Below are positions 37,982-48,424 of a stretch of DNA of 64,000 nucleotides, piece by piece. The notes beneath the pieces were generated by a model. It did no database searches. It saw only the letters and a list, made by a program, of their open reading frames with translations, and was not told the DNA's origin. Source of the stretch: Hyphomicrobium sp. 12-62-95 (lineage in GTDB: Bacteria > Pseudomonadota > Alphaproteobacteria > Rhizobiales > Hyphomicrobiaceae); the NCBI GenBank assembly GCA_002279935.1, contig NCCZ01000004.1, positions 248,001 through 312,000 on the forward strand, given 5' to 3'. Made by a program: the position numbers and the translations under genes. The first letter of the stretch is position 1; each line of letters begins with the position of its first letter.

Positions 37982-39229
37982 ATGGCCAAGACCTCCAAAG
38001 CCTCGCCCTTCGCGCCCGCCACCCTGCCCAAGCTGGCCCCGATCGATGGGGTCCGCTTTGCCACCGCCGAAGCCGGCATCCGCTACCAGAATCGCACCGA
38101 TGTGATGGTCGCCGTCATGGAAGAAGGCACCACCGCGGCCGGCGTCTTGACCCAATCCAAAACCTGCTCTGCCCCGGTTCTCTGGTGCCGCAAGAGCCTG
38201 AAAGGCGGCACTGCGCGCATTCTCGTCGTCAACTCCGGCAATGCCAACGCCTTCACCGGCATGAAGGGCCGCGCCGCCGTCGAGGCAACCGCCGAGGCCG
38301 CCGCCCAAGCCGTCGGCTGCAAAGATAAGGATGTCTATATCGCCTCCACCGGCGTCATCGGCGAGCCGCTCGATCCGGCAAAGTTCACGCATCTGCTGGC
38401 CGGACTTGCGACCAAGGCCGTCCCCGACGCCTTCGAAGCCGCCGCCCGCGCGATCATGACCACCGACACATATCCCAAGCTGGCCACCCGCACCGCGCTG
38501 ATTGGCGACACGCCTGTCGCCATCAACGGCTTCTGCAAGGGCGCCGGCATGATCGCACCCGACATGGCGACCATGCTCTGCTTCATCTTCACCGATGCCG
38601 CCATCGCCGCCGATGTGCTTCAAGATCTTCTCAACGAGCACGTCAAAACCACATTCAACTCCATGACCATCGACGGCGACACGTCGACGTCCGACACCTG
38701 CCTCGTGTTTGCAACCGGTGCCGCCACGGCCCGTGGCCAAAAGCCCATCACCAAATCAAAGTCGAAGCGCTTGAAAGATTTTTCCAACGCGCTGCAGGAT
38801 CTCATGCGCGATCTCGCCATTCAGGTGGCGAAGGACGGCGAAGGCATCTCCAAGTTCGTCACCTTCATCGTCGAAGGCGCTGAAACGGAAGCAGCCGCCC
38901 GCAAAATCGCGCTCTCGTGCGCCAACTCGCCGATCCTGAAGACCGCGATTGCCGGTGAAGATCCCAATTGGGGCCGCGTCGTCATGGCCGTCGGCAAATC
39001 TGGCGAAGCGGCCGACCGCGACCAACTCGCGATCTGGTTCGGCGAACATTGCGTCGCCCGCCACGGCGAGCGCGCCGAGGAATACGACGAAGCCACTGTC
39101 GCGCAGTACATGAAAAATGCCGAGATCACGATCCGGATCAACGCCGGCGCCGGCACCGCTGCCGGCACGGTCTGGACCTGCGATCTCACCCACGACTACG
39201 TCTCGATCAACGCCGACTACCGCAGCTAG
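37982..39229 (+). CDS. argJ: Bifunctional ornithine acetyltransferase / N-acetylglutamate synthase ArgJ
   Basis: ArgJ recycles the acetyl group in arginine synthesis by moving it from N-acetylornithine to glutamate. The 415-residue precursor cleaves itself into two chains at the motif [15 protein letters not shown], where Thr197 becomes the catalytic N-terminal nucleophile of the beta chain. The oxyanion-hole region ASTGVIGE is at 121-128. The ATG at 37982 gives the expected length. The other arginine genes are not nearby; two unrelated small genes follow it closely. Confidence 0.96.
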   Translation: MAKTSKASPFAPATLPKLAPIDGVRFATAEAGIRYQNRTDVMVAVMEEGTTAAGVLTQSKTCSAPVLWCRKSLKGGTARILVVNSGNANAFTGMKGRAAVEATAEAAAQAVGCKDKDVYIASTGVIGEPLDPAKFTHLLAGLATKAVPDAFEAAARAIMTTDTYPKLATRTALIGDTPVAINGFCKGAGMIAPDMATMLCFIFTDAAIAADVLQDLLNEHVKTTFNSMTIDGDTSTSDTCLVFATGAATARGQKPITKSKSKRLKDFSNALQDLMRDLAIQVAKDGEGISKFVTFIVEGAETEAAARKIALSCANSPILKTAIAGEDPNWGRVVMAVGKSGEAADRDQLAIWFGEHCVARHGERAEEYDEATVAQYMKNAEITIRINAGAGTAAGTVWTCDLTHDYVSINADYRS

Positions 39230-39238
39230 GCCACAACG

Positions 39239-39895
39239 ATGGAACACACATTCTGGCTCGATCGCTGGCAGAAATCGGAGATCGGTTTTCATCAGGCCGT
39301 CGCCCACGACTTCCTCGAACGGCACTGGTCTGCGCTCGGCGTGCCCAAAGCTGCCGAAGTGCTGGTTCCCCTCTGCGGCAAGAGCAACGACATGGTCTGG
39401 CTCGCCGATCATGGTCATTCAGTGATCGGCACAGAACTCGCCCAATCCGCCATCGACCAATTCTTCGCCGAACGTTTCCGCACGCCGGCCGCTGTCAACC
39501 AAGCGGTCTTCACGGTCAGCCGCGCCGGCCCTTACGCCCTTTGGTGCGGCGATCACTTAGCGCTCGATCCCGCCGTCACCCGCCGCATCGGCGGCGTCTT
39601 CGACCGCGCCGCGCTCGTGGCCATGCCCCACACCATGCAGCAAACCTATGCGGACAAGCTCGCGGCCCTGACGCCATCAGGCGTGCCGGTGCTGTTGGTC
39701 TCGCTCGACTATGACCCGTCGGAGATGGATGGGCCGCCCTTCCCAATCTCGCCCGGCCGCGTCAACGAACTTTTCAGCCGTGATTTCCGCATCACGCTTC
39801 TGGAAAAGCGCGACGGCCTGAACGCCAGCCAAAATCTCAAAAATCGCGGCCTCACGGCACTGCAGGAAATGGCCTGGAAACTGGTGCGCCGCTGA
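39239..39895 (+). CDS. Thiopurine S-methyltransferase family protein
   Basis: A 218-residue SAM-dependent methyltransferase of the TPMT family. The start MEHTFWLDRWQKSEIGFHQ is a strong family signature, followed by VLVPLCGKSNDMVWLADHGH (SAM site) and FDRAALVAMP. Bacterial members methylate thiopurines or, in some species, tellurite or selenium compounds; the natural substrate is uncertain. It starts 9 bp after argJ and its stop overlaps the mutT start by one base, so the three genes are probably one operon. Confidence 0.93.
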   Translation: MEHTFWLDRWQKSEIGFHQAVAHDFLERHWSALGVPKAAEVLVPLCGKSNDMVWLADHGHSVIGTELAQSAIDQFFAERFRTPAAVNQAVFTVSRAGPYALWCGDHLALDPAVTRRIGGVFDRAALVAMPHTMQQTYADKLAALTPSGVPVLLVSLDYDPSEMDGPPFPISPGRVNELFSRDFRITLLEKRDGLNASQNLKNRGLTALQEMAWKLVRR

Positions 39896-40320
39896 TGGAT
39901 CAGCCGTCGCCACCCGCGCGTCCAATCCTGTTCGTCGTCGCCGCCGCCCTGGTCGACGCCGACAACCGCGTTCTGATCGCCGAACGCCCCGCCGGAAAAT
40001 CACTCGCCGGCCTGTGGGAATTCCCCGGCGGCAAATTGGCCCTAGGTGAAACGCCGGAAGAAGCTTTGGTGCGAGAACTGAAAGAAGAGCTCGACATTGA
40101 GGTCTGCCTGGAGTGCCTAGCCCCGTTCACGTTCGCAAGCCACACCTACGAAACGTTCCACTTGATGATGCCGCTGTATGTCTGCCGCAACTGGGACGGC
40201 GAAATCACGCCGCGCGAAGGCCAACGCATCAAATGGGTTCGTGCTTCCAAGCTCACCGAGTATCCGATGCCGCCCGCCGATCTGCCGCTCATTCCATTCT
40301 TGCGCGATCTCTTGGGCTGA
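39895..40320 (+). CDS. mutT: 8-oxo-dGTP diphosphatase MutT (Nudix)
   Basis: A 141-residue Nudix hydrolase that removes oxidised dGTP. The Nudix box is complete: G-x5-E-x7-REL-x-EEL in GKLALGETPEEALVREL and KEELDI. The N-terminal VAAALVDADNRVLIAERP and the WEFPGGK strand are typical of MutT. In rhizobia this gene sits next to argJ as here. Its ATG overlaps the stop of the upstream gene (TGATG). A minus-strand gene converges with its end after 21 bp. Confidence 0.92.
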   Translation: MDQPSPPARPILFVVAAALVDADNRVLIAERPAGKSLAGLWEFPGGKLALGETPEEALVRELKEELDIEVCLECLAPFTFASHTYETFHLMMPLYVCRNWDGEITPREGQRIKWVRASKLTEYPMPPADLPLIPFLRDLLG

Positions 40321-40341
40321 CATGGCGCAAATGGCCGGATG

Positions 40342-40803
40342 TCAGTCCGCCTTTATGCCGCCGTTGTCCTTCTCCGGCCCCGGCCTGTCCGAAAAGGCAG
40401 CCAAAACCCGCTGCCGCAAATCCCGGACGGCAACCGGCACCATCGCCGCTTCCGTCCGTCGCGGCAACTCTCCCTCGATTGAGGCATTCGTCCCCGGAAA
40501 GAGAAGTGCAATCAGCCGCACGCCATCGGCTTCATTGAGAAATCTAACGCCAACCGCCGTCTCGCGATAGTGCCGCGGTTCGCAGGCCAGCGTGAATGTC
40601 ACGCCGTCGATGCGAAGATTGAAAGGCTTGGCCGGCACCAAGCCACCCGGAAAATCGAGGAGAGCGCCACCCTCCGAGACATTGACAATCCGGCACTCCG
40701 CCGTGAGCCCGCCGGGCATCGTCACGGTGCCAACGCGCGAAATATCGCGACGGCCGAACTGGCGCCGCTGATGCGGAAATTCTGCTTTTTCGTTGGGGTT
40801 CAT
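40342..40803 (-). CDS. PilZ domain protein (probable c-di-GMP receptor)
   Basis: A PilZ domain occupies most of this protein of about 153 residues. Both c-di-GMP contact motifs are intact: RxxxR in RRQFGRR near the N-terminus and NxSxxG in CRIVNVSEGGALLD. A C-terminal region of about 60 residues has no recognised domain. The ATG at 40803 is chosen; a TTG at 40830 would add nine residues, and neither has a good ribosome-binding site. The output target is unknown. Confidence 0.82.
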   Translation of the reverse strand: MNPNEKAEFPHQRRQFGRRDISRVGTVTMPGGLTAECRIVNVSEGGALLDFPGGLVPAKPFNLRIDGVTFTLACEPRHYRETAVGVRFLNEADGVRLIALLFPGTNASIEGELPRRTEAAMVPVAVRDLRQRVLAAFSDRPGPEKDNGGIKAD

Positions 40804-40867
40804 GAACGGTATCGATGGACGGTCGGCCAAGCCGGAGAAGTCTAGTGCGCCGCTCGTTTCCGCGCCG

Positions 40868-41386
40868 TTAACGCTCTGAGCCCGACACCGGCCGCCGCGC
40901 CACCATGAACCAGCTCGGCCCCACCGCGCTGTCGTTCCAGATCCGCTGCCATCGGAACCCCGCCTTCTCGTAAGCCCGAACGGCCGCTTCGTTACGGATC
41001 GAGGCGAACACGCAGACCGCCGTCGCCAGCGTCGTCGAAAACACCTCGGCTTTCAGCAGCTCCAACGCCCGAAGCCCTACGCCCTGCCCCCGGTGCTCCG
41101 CCGACGCAATAAAGAGATCCAGGTCCCACGTCCCTGGTTCAAGGTCGTCGGGAAGGTCGTCGCCCCACAGCGTCGCGTCGATGGCATGGCAGTACCCAAC
41201 CGCCACGCCCCCCGCCTCGATCACCCGGCACAAGGCCGATGGCGACTGCATGGCCATTTGCACCTCTGCCCGCGTCGCCGAAGCCGGTCCCCACCACGCC
41301 TCGATATCCGGCTGGCGCAACCACCCCCGGATCTGGTCCAGATCCTCCCGCATCGCGGGTCTCAGAGCCACGGTTTGGTGTGTCAC
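40868..41386 (-). CDS. GNAT acetyltransferase, aminoglycoside 6'-N-acetyltransferase-like
   Basis: A 172-residue GNAT-fold protein. It starts with VALRPAMREDLDQIRGWLRQPDIEAWWG and carries the acetyl-CoA loop HRGQGVGLRAL. The order WDLDLFI ... GQGVG ... NEAAVRAYEKAGF resembles AAC(6') and siderophore-type acetyltransferases. I would not infer antibiotic resistance from this: chromosomal relatives often have other substrates. The start is GTG. It diverges from glnD across 164 bp. Confidence 0.8.
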   Translation of the reverse strand: MTHQTVALRPAMREDLDQIRGWLRQPDIEAWWGPASATRAEVQMAMQSPSALCRVIEAGGVAVGYCHAIDATLWGDDLPDDLEPGTWDLDLFIASAEHRGQGVGLRALELLKAEVFSTTLATAVCVFASIRNEAAVRAYEKAGFRWQRIWNDSAVGPSWFMVARRPVSGSER

Positions 41387-41550
41387 GCGCCGCTCGCCGC
41401 CGCTACCGCCCGGATTTCAGGCATCGATGTCCACAAATGGGGGACTGCGCCGCATGTGACGGCCTCCCCCTAGCGATGCAAAGCAGTTAAGTTGCGCCCG
41501 CTCAAGGCCTTCACCGATCAGAATCGCCGCCCGCCGCCCGTCAGGACCCA

Positions 41551-44358
41551 GTGCCCGCCATCATGGATACGACGACTTTCCGCGCCGCCCCCTATTTCGA
41601 CCCCATGGCGGTGCGCGTTGAACTGACCGCGATCTTCAACGCCAGTGGCACCCCCGCCGACGCCCGCTCAGCCGTGCTGGATCGCTGTAAAGCTCTCGTC
41701 AAGACTGCCCGCCAGCAGGCCCGCGATCAGTTGGAAGCCGACGGCAAGGGCCGCAAGTGCGCCCACGGCCTGGCTCGCTTCCAAGATGAACTGATCGCAC
41801 TGCTCTTCGACTACACTGTCGCCCACGTTTATCGCGCGACCAATCCCTCCGACGCCGAGCGCATGGCCGTTGTCGCCACTGGCGGTTATGGTCGCGGCCT
41901 CCTCGCACCCGGCTCCGACATCGATATCCTCTTCCTGTTGCCGTACAAGCAGACGCCCTGGGGCGAGAGCGTCGCGGAATACATGCTCTATCTGTTGTGG
42001 GATCTGGGCTTCAAAGTCGGCCATGCGACCCGCACCGTCGACCAGTGCCTCAAGATGGCCCACCAGGACATGACCATCCGAACGGCCCTGCTCGACATCT
42101 GGCTTGTCCACGGCGACGCGCAACTCTTCGCCGAACTGACCGATCGCCTGCGCCGCGAGGTCTTCGCTGGCACCGCCCGCGTCTTCATCGACAGCAAGAT
42201 GGCCGAGCGCGAAGAGCGCCACCGCCGTGCCGGCGAAAGCCGCTACAAGGTCGAACCAAACGTGAAGGACGGCAAAGGCGGCCTTCGCGACCTACACACC
42301 CTGCACTGGCTCTCGAAGTACCTCTACGGCAAGGAAGTCGGTCCCGAGACCATCGAGGAGAAGATCTTCACACGCGAAGAATATTCCACATTTCGCCGCG
42401 CCGAGGATTTCCTCTGGAGCGTGCGCTGCCATTTGCACTTCCTCACCGGCCGCGCTGAAGAACGCTTAACGTTCGAATATCAGCCGATCATGGCCGAACG
42501 CCTGGGTTACCGCACCAAGTCCGGCCAGCGCCCCGTCGAGCGCTTCATGAAGCATTATTTCCTCGTGACCAAGAGCGTCGGCGATCTGACTGCCATCCTC
42601 TGCGCCGCCCTCGAAATGCAGCAGGCGAAAACCTCTCCCGGCCTGCCCGGCCTCATCTCCGGCTGGAAGATGCGCCGCCAAGTCCGCCAGCAGACCGACT
42701 TCCGCATCGAAAACGACCGTCTCAACGTCGCCGATCCGGATGTCTTCAAGCGCGATCCCGTCAACCTGATCCGCTTTTTCGCGCAAGCCGAGCTGACCAA
42801 CGCGCATCTCCACCCCGATGCGATACGTCTGCTCCGCCAGTCGCTCCGCCTGATCGATGATCGCCTTCGCAACGATCCCGAAGCCAACCGCATCTTCCTG
42901 GGGCTCGTCGCTGCCAAGACCAATCCGGAAAACACACTGCGCCGCATGAACGAAGCCGGCGTTCTCGGCCGCTTCCTGCCCGATTTCGGGCACATCGTGG
43001 CGATGATGCAGTTCAATATGTACCATCACTACACGGTCGACGAGCACCTGCTCCGCACCGTTGGCGAACTGGCCAAAATCGAGCACGGCGACAACGCCGA
43101 CGAATTGCCGCTCTCCAGCCAGATCATCACATCGATCCAGAACCGCCGCGCGCTGTATGTGGCAGCCTTCCTGCACGATATCGGCAAAGGCCGCCCCGAA
43201 GATCACTCGATCCTCGGCGGCCAGATCGCGCGCCGCCTCTGTCCGCGTCTCGGCCTCACGCCCGCCGAAACCGAAACCGTCGTCTGGCTCATCGAGCAGC
43301 ATCTGACGATGAGCAACATCGCTCAAAGCCGCGACCTCTCCGATCCCAAAACCGCGCAGGATTTCGCCAAGGTCGTGCAAAGCCCCGAGCGCTTGAAATT
43401 GCTGACGCTCCTCACCGTGTCCGACATCCGCGCCGTCGGCCCCGGTGTCTGGAACGGCTGGAAAGGGCAGCTCATCCGCACCCTCTATCACGAGACCGAA
43501 CCCCTCGTGGCCGGCGGCCACACCCAAATCGAACGCCGCCACCGCATCGAAGACGCCAAGGATCAGCTCGCCGGCGCCCTGGCGGGCTGGCCGCGCGCCG
43601 ACGTGGAGCGTTTCATCGATCGCCACTACCCCGATTACTGGCTGCGCACAGAAACCGCCAAACAAGCCACCCACGCCCGCCTCGTCCGCCGTGCCGAGGA
43701 GGAAGGCCGCAAGCTCATCACCGAAGCGGTCACGGATTCCTTCACCGCCATCACCGAGTTGACGGTCTTCGCGCCCAACCATCCCCGCCTGCTTGCCCTG
43801 TTCGCAGGCGCCTGCGCGGCCAACGGCGCCAACATCCTCGGCGCCCACATCACGACCACGCGCGACGGCTTCGCCCTCGACACCTTCCTGCTCGCCCGCG
43901 AATTTCCCCACGATGACGACGAGATGCGCCGCGCCGCCCGCATCGAAGCCACCATCGACCGCCTCCTGCGCGGCGAAGCCCGCCTCAAACCCCTCCTTGA
44001 GAAGCGCTCACTAGGCGCCAATCGCATCGAAGCCTTCACCGTTTCGCCCGAGGTCATTATCAACAACCAGCTGTCCGACCGCTTCACGGTCATCGAAGTT
44101 GCCGGCCGCGACCGCACCGGCCTCCTGTATGACTTGACCAGCACGCTGTCCGATCTCTCGCTGGACATTGCCTCCGCCCACATCACGACCTTCGGCGAAA
44201 AGGCCGTCGACGTGTTCTACGTCACCGATCTCACCGGCAAAAAGATCGACGCCGAAACCCGTCAAAAGACCATCGCCGAACGCCTCACGGCGATTCTCGA
44301 CGGTGCGGTGCCAACCCCAACCGGCCCAACCCCAACAGGCGCGGTGTCCCGCACATGA
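41551..44358 (+). CDS. glnD: Bifunctional uridylyltransferase / uridylyl-removing enzyme GlnD
   Basis: GlnD senses glutamine and adds or removes UMP on PII proteins, setting nitrogen regulation. The 935-residue product has the nucleotidyltransferase motif GGYGRGLLAPGSDIDILF at about 111-128. An HD hydrolase domain follows with AAFLHDIGKG near 536-545, and two C-terminal ACT domains begin near about 745 and 850. All catalytic motifs for both activities are intact. A GTG at 41551 and an ATG at 41563 are both possible starts. The stop overlaps the murJ start (ATGA). Confidence 0.96.
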   Translation: MPAIMDTTTFRAAPYFDPMAVRVELTAIFNASGTPADARSAVLDRCKALVKTARQQARDQLEADGKGRKCAHGLARFQDELIALLFDYTVAHVYRATNPSDAERMAVVATGGYGRGLLAPGSDIDILFLLPYKQTPWGESVAEYMLYLLWDLGFKVGHATRTVDQCLKMAHQDMTIRTALLDIWLVHGDAQLFAELTDRLRREVFAGTARVFIDSKMAEREERHRRAGESRYKVEPNVKDGKGGLRDLHTLHWLSKYLYGKEVGPETIEEKIFTREEYSTFRRAEDFLWSVRCHLHFLTGRAEERLTFEYQPIMAERLGYRTKSGQRPVERFMKHYFLVTKSVGDLTAILCAALEMQQAKTSPGLPGLISGWKMRRQVRQQTDFRIENDRLNVADPDVFKRDPVNLIRFFAQAELTNAHLHPDAIRLLRQSLRLIDDRLRNDPEANRIFLGLVAAKTNPENTLRRMNEAGVLGRFLPDFGHIVAMMQFNMYHHYTVDEHLLRTVGELAKIEHGDNADELPLSSQIITSIQNRRALYVAAFLHDIGKGRPEDHSILGGQIARRLCPRLGLTPAETETVVWLIEQHLTMSNIAQSRDLSDPKTAQDFAKVVQSPERLKLLTLLTVSDIRAVGPGVWNGWKGQLIRTLYHETEPLVAGGHTQIERRHRIEDAKDQLAGALAGWPRADVERFIDRHYPDYWLRTETAKQATHARLVRRAEEEGRKLITEAVTDSFTAITELTVFAPNHPRLLALFAGACAANGANILGAHITTTRDGFALDTFLLAREFPHDDDEMRRAARIEATIDRLLRGEARLKPLLEKRSLGANRIEAFTVSPEVIINNQLSDRFTVIEVAGRDRTGLLYDLTSTLSDLSLDIASAHITTFGEKAVDVFYVTDLTGKKIDAETRQKTIAERLTAILDGAVPTPTGPTPTGAVSRT

Positions 44359-45932
44359 AACTTTATCGTTCGTTCGCAACCGTCGGCGGCCTGACACTTC
44401 TGAGCCGCGTGCTCGGCTTCCTTCGTGACATCCTCGGCGCCGCCGTTCTCGGCACCGGACCCGTCGCCGACGCCTTCTACGTCGCCTTCCGCTTTCCCAA
44501 CCTCTTCCGCCGCCTCTTCGGCGAAGGGGCCTTCAACTCCGCCTTCGTTCCCCTCTTCGCCTCTAAATACGAAGGCGACGGTCCGGAAAAGGCCCGTGCC
44601 TTCGCCTCCGAAGCCATGTCCGGCCTCACATTCATTCTGATCCTACTCACAGCCGCCGCCATGCTGGCGATGCCGTGGCTCATGTATCTCCTCGCCCCCG
44701 GCTTTTCCGGCCAGCCGGAGAAATTCGACCTCGCCGTTCGCCTCACGCAGATCACGTTCCCCTATCTGCTCTGCATGTCGCTCGTCGCCCTCATGTCGGG
44801 CGTTCTCAATACCGTCGGCCGCTTCGCCGAAAGCTCGTCCGTTTCCATCGTCCTCAACGTCGTCCTCACGATCGCGATGCTGCTTTCCGTCTGGTGGGGA
44901 TTCAACGCCGATCCCGCCGCTGGCTACGTTCAGGCCTGGGGCGTCTTCGTGGCTGGCATCCTGCAGCTCGCTCTCCTCATGTGGGGCCTGCGCCGCGCCG
45001 GCCTCACGTTGAAGCTGGGCCGCCCGCGCTGGACGCCGGATATGAAGAGACTGGTCACGCTGGGCATTCCGGGCGTCATCGCCGGCGGCATCACGCAGGT
45101 GAACATCGCCATCGGCACGGTCATCGCCTCCATGCAAGCCGGCGCCGTATCCCACCTCTACTATGCAGACCGCCTCTATGAACTCCCGCTCGCCATCGTC
45201 GGCATCGCCATTGGCGTCGTGCTGCTGCCCGATGTCTCCCGCCATCTCCGCGCCGGCAACCATGAAGCCGTCATGGACAGCCAGAACCGCTCGCTCGAAT
45301 TCGCGATGCTCTTGACGCTGCCTGCCGCCGTCGCCCTCTTCGTCATCCCCACCGAAATCGTCCGCGTCCTTTTTGAGCGCGGCGCCTTCACGCCCGAAGA
45401 TACGCCTTACACCGCCGAGGCACTCCGTATCTTTGCCCTCGGCCTTCCCGCCTTCGTGTTGATCAAGGTCTTCTCCCCGGCATTCTTCGCCCGCCAGGAT
45501 ACAAAGACGCCGATGCGGTTCGCGGTCTGGAGCCTCACGGCCAACACGCTGGGCTCCATCGGCCTGTTCTTCCTATTTCGTCACCTCGGCTGGATGCCCC
45601 ATCTTGGCATCGCGGTCGCCACCACGCTCGGCGGCTGGATGAACGCGCTCCTCCTCTACCGCGGCCTCAAATCCCGCGGCCACTTCGCCGCTGATGCCCG
45701 CCTGACGCGGGCCCTCCCGCGCATTCTTGTCTCAGCCGTCATCATGGGCCTCGTCCTCATTGGCATGGCCTTCGTCGTCGACCCATGGATCAACCAGACC
45801 AAGGGCCTCCTGGTCCGCTTTTCGGCCTTGACCGTCCTCATCGGTGCCGGGTTTGTGGCGTACTTTGTCGCCACCCAGCTAACCGGCGCCGCGACCCTCG
45901 CCCAACTCCGTTCAGCCGTCCGCCGGAAATAG
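44355..45932 (+). CDS. murJ: Lipid II flippase MurJ
   Basis: MurJ moves lipid II across the inner membrane for peptidoglycan synthesis. The 525-residue protein has about 14 hydrophobic segments and the family motifs [16 protein letters not shown] and [22 protein letters not shown], with the essential arginines. Its ATG overlaps the glnD stop by 4 bp, so the two are translationally coupled. The glnD-murJ-trpS order is the usual one in rhizobia. Confidence 0.95.
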   Translation: MKLYRSFATVGGLTLLSRVLGFLRDILGAAVLGTGPVADAFYVAFRFPNLFRRLFGEGAFNSAFVPLFASKYEGDGPEKARAFASEAMSGLTFILILLTAAAMLAMPWLMYLLAPGFSGQPEKFDLAVRLTQITFPYLLCMSLVALMSGVLNTVGRFAESSSVSIVLNVVLTIAMLLSVWWGFNADPAAGYVQAWGVFVAGILQLALLMWGLRRAGLTLKLGRPRWTPDMKRLVTLGIPGVIAGGITQVNIAIGTVIASMQAGAVSHLYYADRLYELPLAIVGIAIGVVLLPDVSRHLRAGNHEAVMDSQNRSLEFAMLLTLPAAVALFVIPTEIVRVLFERGAFTPEDTPYTAEALRIFALGLPAFVLIKVFSPAFFARQDTKTPMRFAVWSLTANTLGSIGLFFLFRHLGWMPHLGIAVATTLGGWMNALLLYRGLKSRGHFAADARLTRALPRILVSAVIMGLVLIGMAFVVDPWINQTKGLLVRFSALTVLIGAGFVAYFVATQLTGAATLAQLRSAVRRK

Positions 45933-45997
45933 ACCGCCACTTGCCACTCCGCCCCTCACAGGCCATAACCCGCGCCGGTTCGAGGGATAAGGACACC

Positions 45998-47035
45998 ATG
46001 GCATTCAAGACCCGCGTCTTCTCCGGCATGCAGCCGACTGGCAGCCTCCACCTGGGCAACTACCTGGGCGCGATGGTCAACTGGATCCGCATGCAGGATG
46101 AGCACGAGTGCATCTATTGCGTCGTCGATCTGCACGCGATCACCGTCTGGCAGGACCCGGCCGAACTGCGCGCCGCCATCCGCGGGGTTACCGCCGCCTA
46201 CATCGCCGCCGGCCTCGACCCAAAAAAATCGATCCTCTTCAACCAGAGCCAGGTGCCCGAGCACGCCGAACTCGCCTGGGTCTTCAACTGCGTCGCCCGT
46301 CTCGGCTGGCTGAACCGCATGACCCAGTTCAAGGAGAAGGCCGGCAAGGACAAAGAGAACGCCTCCGTCGGCCTCTACGCCTATCCAAATCTCATGGCCG
46401 CCGACATCCTTGCCTACCGCGCCACCCACGTGCCCGTCGGCGAAGACCAGAAGCAACACTTGGAACTCGCCCGCGACATCGCGCAAAAGTTCAACAACGA
46501 CTACCGCAAGGACATCGACGCTAAGGGCTACGCCGATGGCATCTTCTTCCCGCAGCCCGAACCCGTTATCACCGGGCCGGCGACGCGCGTCATGAGCCTG
46601 CGGGACGGCACCAAGAAGATGTCGAAGTCCGATCCCTCCGATCTCTCGCGCATCAACATCACCGACGATGCCGACACGGTGGCCCGGAAAATCCAGAAAG
46701 CAAAAACCGATCCCGAGCCCCTGCCCACCGACGAAAAGGGCTTCGAAGGCCGCCCCGAAGCGGAAAACCTCGTTGGTATCTACGCCGCCCTAACGGGTAC
46801 GACAGTACAGCAAGTTCTGGGCGATTTCGGCGGCCAGCAGTTCTCGGGCTTCAAGAAGGCGCTCGCCGAAGTCGCGACCGAAACCATGGGCCGCATCGGC
46901 GCCGAAGCGAAACGTCTCTCCGCTGATCCCGCCTACATCGATAGCGTGCTCGCCGACGGCACCCGCCGCGCCCGCGCCATCGCCACACCCATCATGGACG
47001 AAGTCAAAGACCTCGTCGGCCTCCTGCGCTCTTAA
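45998..47035 (+). CDS. trpS: Tryptophanyl-tRNA synthetase
   Basis: This 345-residue class I synthetase charges tRNATrp. The HIGH-like motif is GSLHLGNY (15-22) and the KMSKS loop is at about 207-212. The start ATG at 45998 has a GATAAGGA stretch 7-14 bases upstream. An in-frame start 213 bp earlier lies inside murJ and would add unrelated residues. A large perfect hairpin follows the stop directly. Confidence 0.96.
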   Translation: MAFKTRVFSGMQPTGSLHLGNYLGAMVNWIRMQDEHECIYCVVDLHAITVWQDPAELRAAIRGVTAAYIAAGLDPKKSILFNQSQVPEHAELAWVFNCVARLGWLNRMTQFKEKAGKDKENASVGLYAYPNLMAADILAYRATHVPVGEDQKQHLELARDIAQKFNNDYRKDIDAKGYADGIFFPQPEPVITGPATRVMSLRDGTKKMSKSDPSDLSRINITDDADTVARKIQKAKTDPEPLPTDEKGFEGRPEAENLVGIYAALTGTTVQQVLGDFGGQQFSGFKKALAEVATETMGRIGAEAKRLSADPAYIDSVLADGTRRARAIATPIMDEVKDLVGLLRS

Positions 47036-47037
47036 CC

Positions 47038-47081
47038 GTTGCGCACGGCCGCTCCGCTTCAGCAGAGCGGCCGTGCGCAAC
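47038..47081. other. Perfect 17-bp inverted repeat after trpS, without T-tract
   Basis: Bases 47038-47054 pair without mismatch with 47065-47081 around a 10-base centre that can pair further. It starts three bases after the trpS stop. No T-run follows on either strand, so it is not a standard rho-independent terminator. An mRNA 3'-stabilising structure or a protein-binding palindrome are alternatives. Confidence 0.85.
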
Positions 47082-47130
47082 GCAAAGAGTCTGCTTCCCG
47101 TCCGCGCCCCGTCATGGCAGCATCCGCCTC

Positions 47131-47640
47131 ATGCCGACGACCAGAAAGCGCCGATCGTTCGAAGCGGGCCACGCCCGCAAATTCCTGCTGGTTGTTGACA
47201 ACAGCCCGGAGGTCGAAAGCGCGCTGTTCTACGCCGCCAGCCGCATCCTGCGCTCGTCTGGCATCCTCGTCATGCTCTACGTCATCGAACCTCAAGAGTT
47301 CCAGCACTGGGTCGGCGTGCGCCAAGTGCAGCTCGAAGAAGAGACCAACAAGGCCCGCGCCCTGTTCCGCCTGTTCAAGCGCAAGCTGCATAACGTCGGC
47401 TTCGAGAACATCCCCGCCGAGGAAGTTGTCCGCGAAGGAATCAAATCCGAAGAACTGCTCAAACTGATCGAAGAGGACGAAGACATCGCCATCCTCGTTC
47501 TCGGCGCCTCCACCGACCCGAAAGGCCCCGGCCCGCTGGTCTCGTCCCTCGCCGTCGGCGGCGCGGCCGGCTCGTTCCCCATCCCCATCACCATTGTTCC
47601 GGGAAATTTGGCCCTGGAAGACATCCTAACCCTGGCGTAA
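47131..47640 (+). CDS. Universal stress protein (UspA family)
   Basis: A 169-residue single Usp domain: FLLVVDNSPEVESALFYAASRI at the first strand, a central helix that is longer and more charged than usual, and VLGASTDPKGPGPLVSSLA near the end. This last segment corresponds to the nucleotide-binding G-x2-G-x9-G-[ST] site, although the spacing looks altered, so ATP binding is uncertain. The following PIPITIVPG is the last strand. It lies between trpS and the Nfu gene. Confidence 0.88.
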   Translation: MPTTRKRRSFEAGHARKFLLVVDNSPEVESALFYAASRILRSSGILVMLYVIEPQEFQHWVGVRQVQLEEETNKARALFRLFKRKLHNVGFENIPAEEVVREGIKSEELLKLIEEDEDIAILVLGASTDPKGPGPLVSSLAVGGAAGSFPIPITIVPGNLALEDILTLA

Positions 47641-47781
47641 GGCCGCATACCCCCAAACAAACCGCCCGGCCGTGGCGGTTGGCCCCCTCGACTTTTCGCC
47701 CCAAGCCACCTATATCTTGGAACAATTCTAAAAAAGATCGCCGCCGCCCCCGCGCGTCGGCCAGTCTGATCGAGGACCAAC

Positions 47782-48330
47782 ATGTTCATCCAGACCGAAG
47801 CCACACCCAATCCGGTCACTCTGAAGTTCATTCCCGGCAAGCCGGTCCTCACCGGCGGCACGGCGGAATACCGGTCCAGAGGCGAAGCCGATGGCTCTCC
47901 ACTCGCCCGCCGCTTGTTCGACATCGACGGCGTCAGCGGCGTGTTCCTCGGCTCCGATTTCATCTCGGTCACCAAGTCCGACGCCGAATGGCAGCACCTG
48001 AAGCCCATGGTTCTGGGCGCCATCATGGAACACTACATGTCGGGCGCCGATGCCGCCGGCGCGGCGAACGATGAAGGCCAGGAAAACTTTGATCCCGCCG
48101 ACGCCGAAACGGTCGCCACCATCAAGGAACTGCTCGAAACCCGCGTTCGCCCCGCCGTCGCCCAGGATGGCGGCGACATCACCTTCGCCGGTTTCCGCGA
48201 TGGCGTCGTCTATCTCCACATGCGCGGCGCCTGCTCGGGCTGCCCGAGCTCCACGGCGACATTGCGCCACGGCATTGAGAACCTCCTGAAGCACTTCTGC
48301 CCCGAGATCCAGGAAGTCCAGGCGGCGTGA
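47782..48330 (+). CDS. NifU-like Fe-S cluster carrier (Nfu type)
   Basis: A 182-residue protein with an N-terminal Nfu-N domain ([22 protein letters not shown]) and a C-terminal NifU domain with the cluster-binding CxxC in CSGCPSS. It delivers 4Fe-4S clusters to target enzymes; mitochondrial NFU1 has the same layout. The ATG has AGGA 6-7 bases upstream. A strong terminator follows 33 bp after the stop. Confidence 0.94.
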   Translation: MFIQTEATPNPVTLKFIPGKPVLTGGTAEYRSRGEADGSPLARRLFDIDGVSGVFLGSDFISVTKSDAEWQHLKPMVLGAIMEHYMSGADAAGAANDEGQENFDPADAETVATIKELLETRVRPAVAQDGGDITFAGFRDGVVYLHMRGACSGCPSSTATLRHGIENLLKHFCPEIQEVQAA

Positions 48331-48363
48331 TGCTGCGTTAAATCAATCTGTCTGCGATCGGCC

Positions 48364-48393
48364 AAAACCCCGCGGCACCACCGCGGGGTTTTT
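48364..48393 (+). terminator. Rho-independent terminator after the Nfu gene
   Basis: AAAACCCCGCGG (48364-48375) pairs with CCGCGGGGTTTT (48381-48392) around CACCA, with one more T after it. It separates the Nfu gene from rutE. Confidence 0.92.
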
Positions 48394-48424
48394 GTTGCGA
48401 TCATCATCCTTAGGAGCTCAGCAT

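Noticed and set aside
40868..41386. Aminoglycoside resistance gene
   Set aside because: The AAC(6')-like fold is shared with many chromosomal acetyltransferases, and there is no mobile element or resistance context.
42466..43911. Minus-strand open frame of 481 codons
   Set aside because: Antisense to glnD with no motif or ribosome-binding signal.
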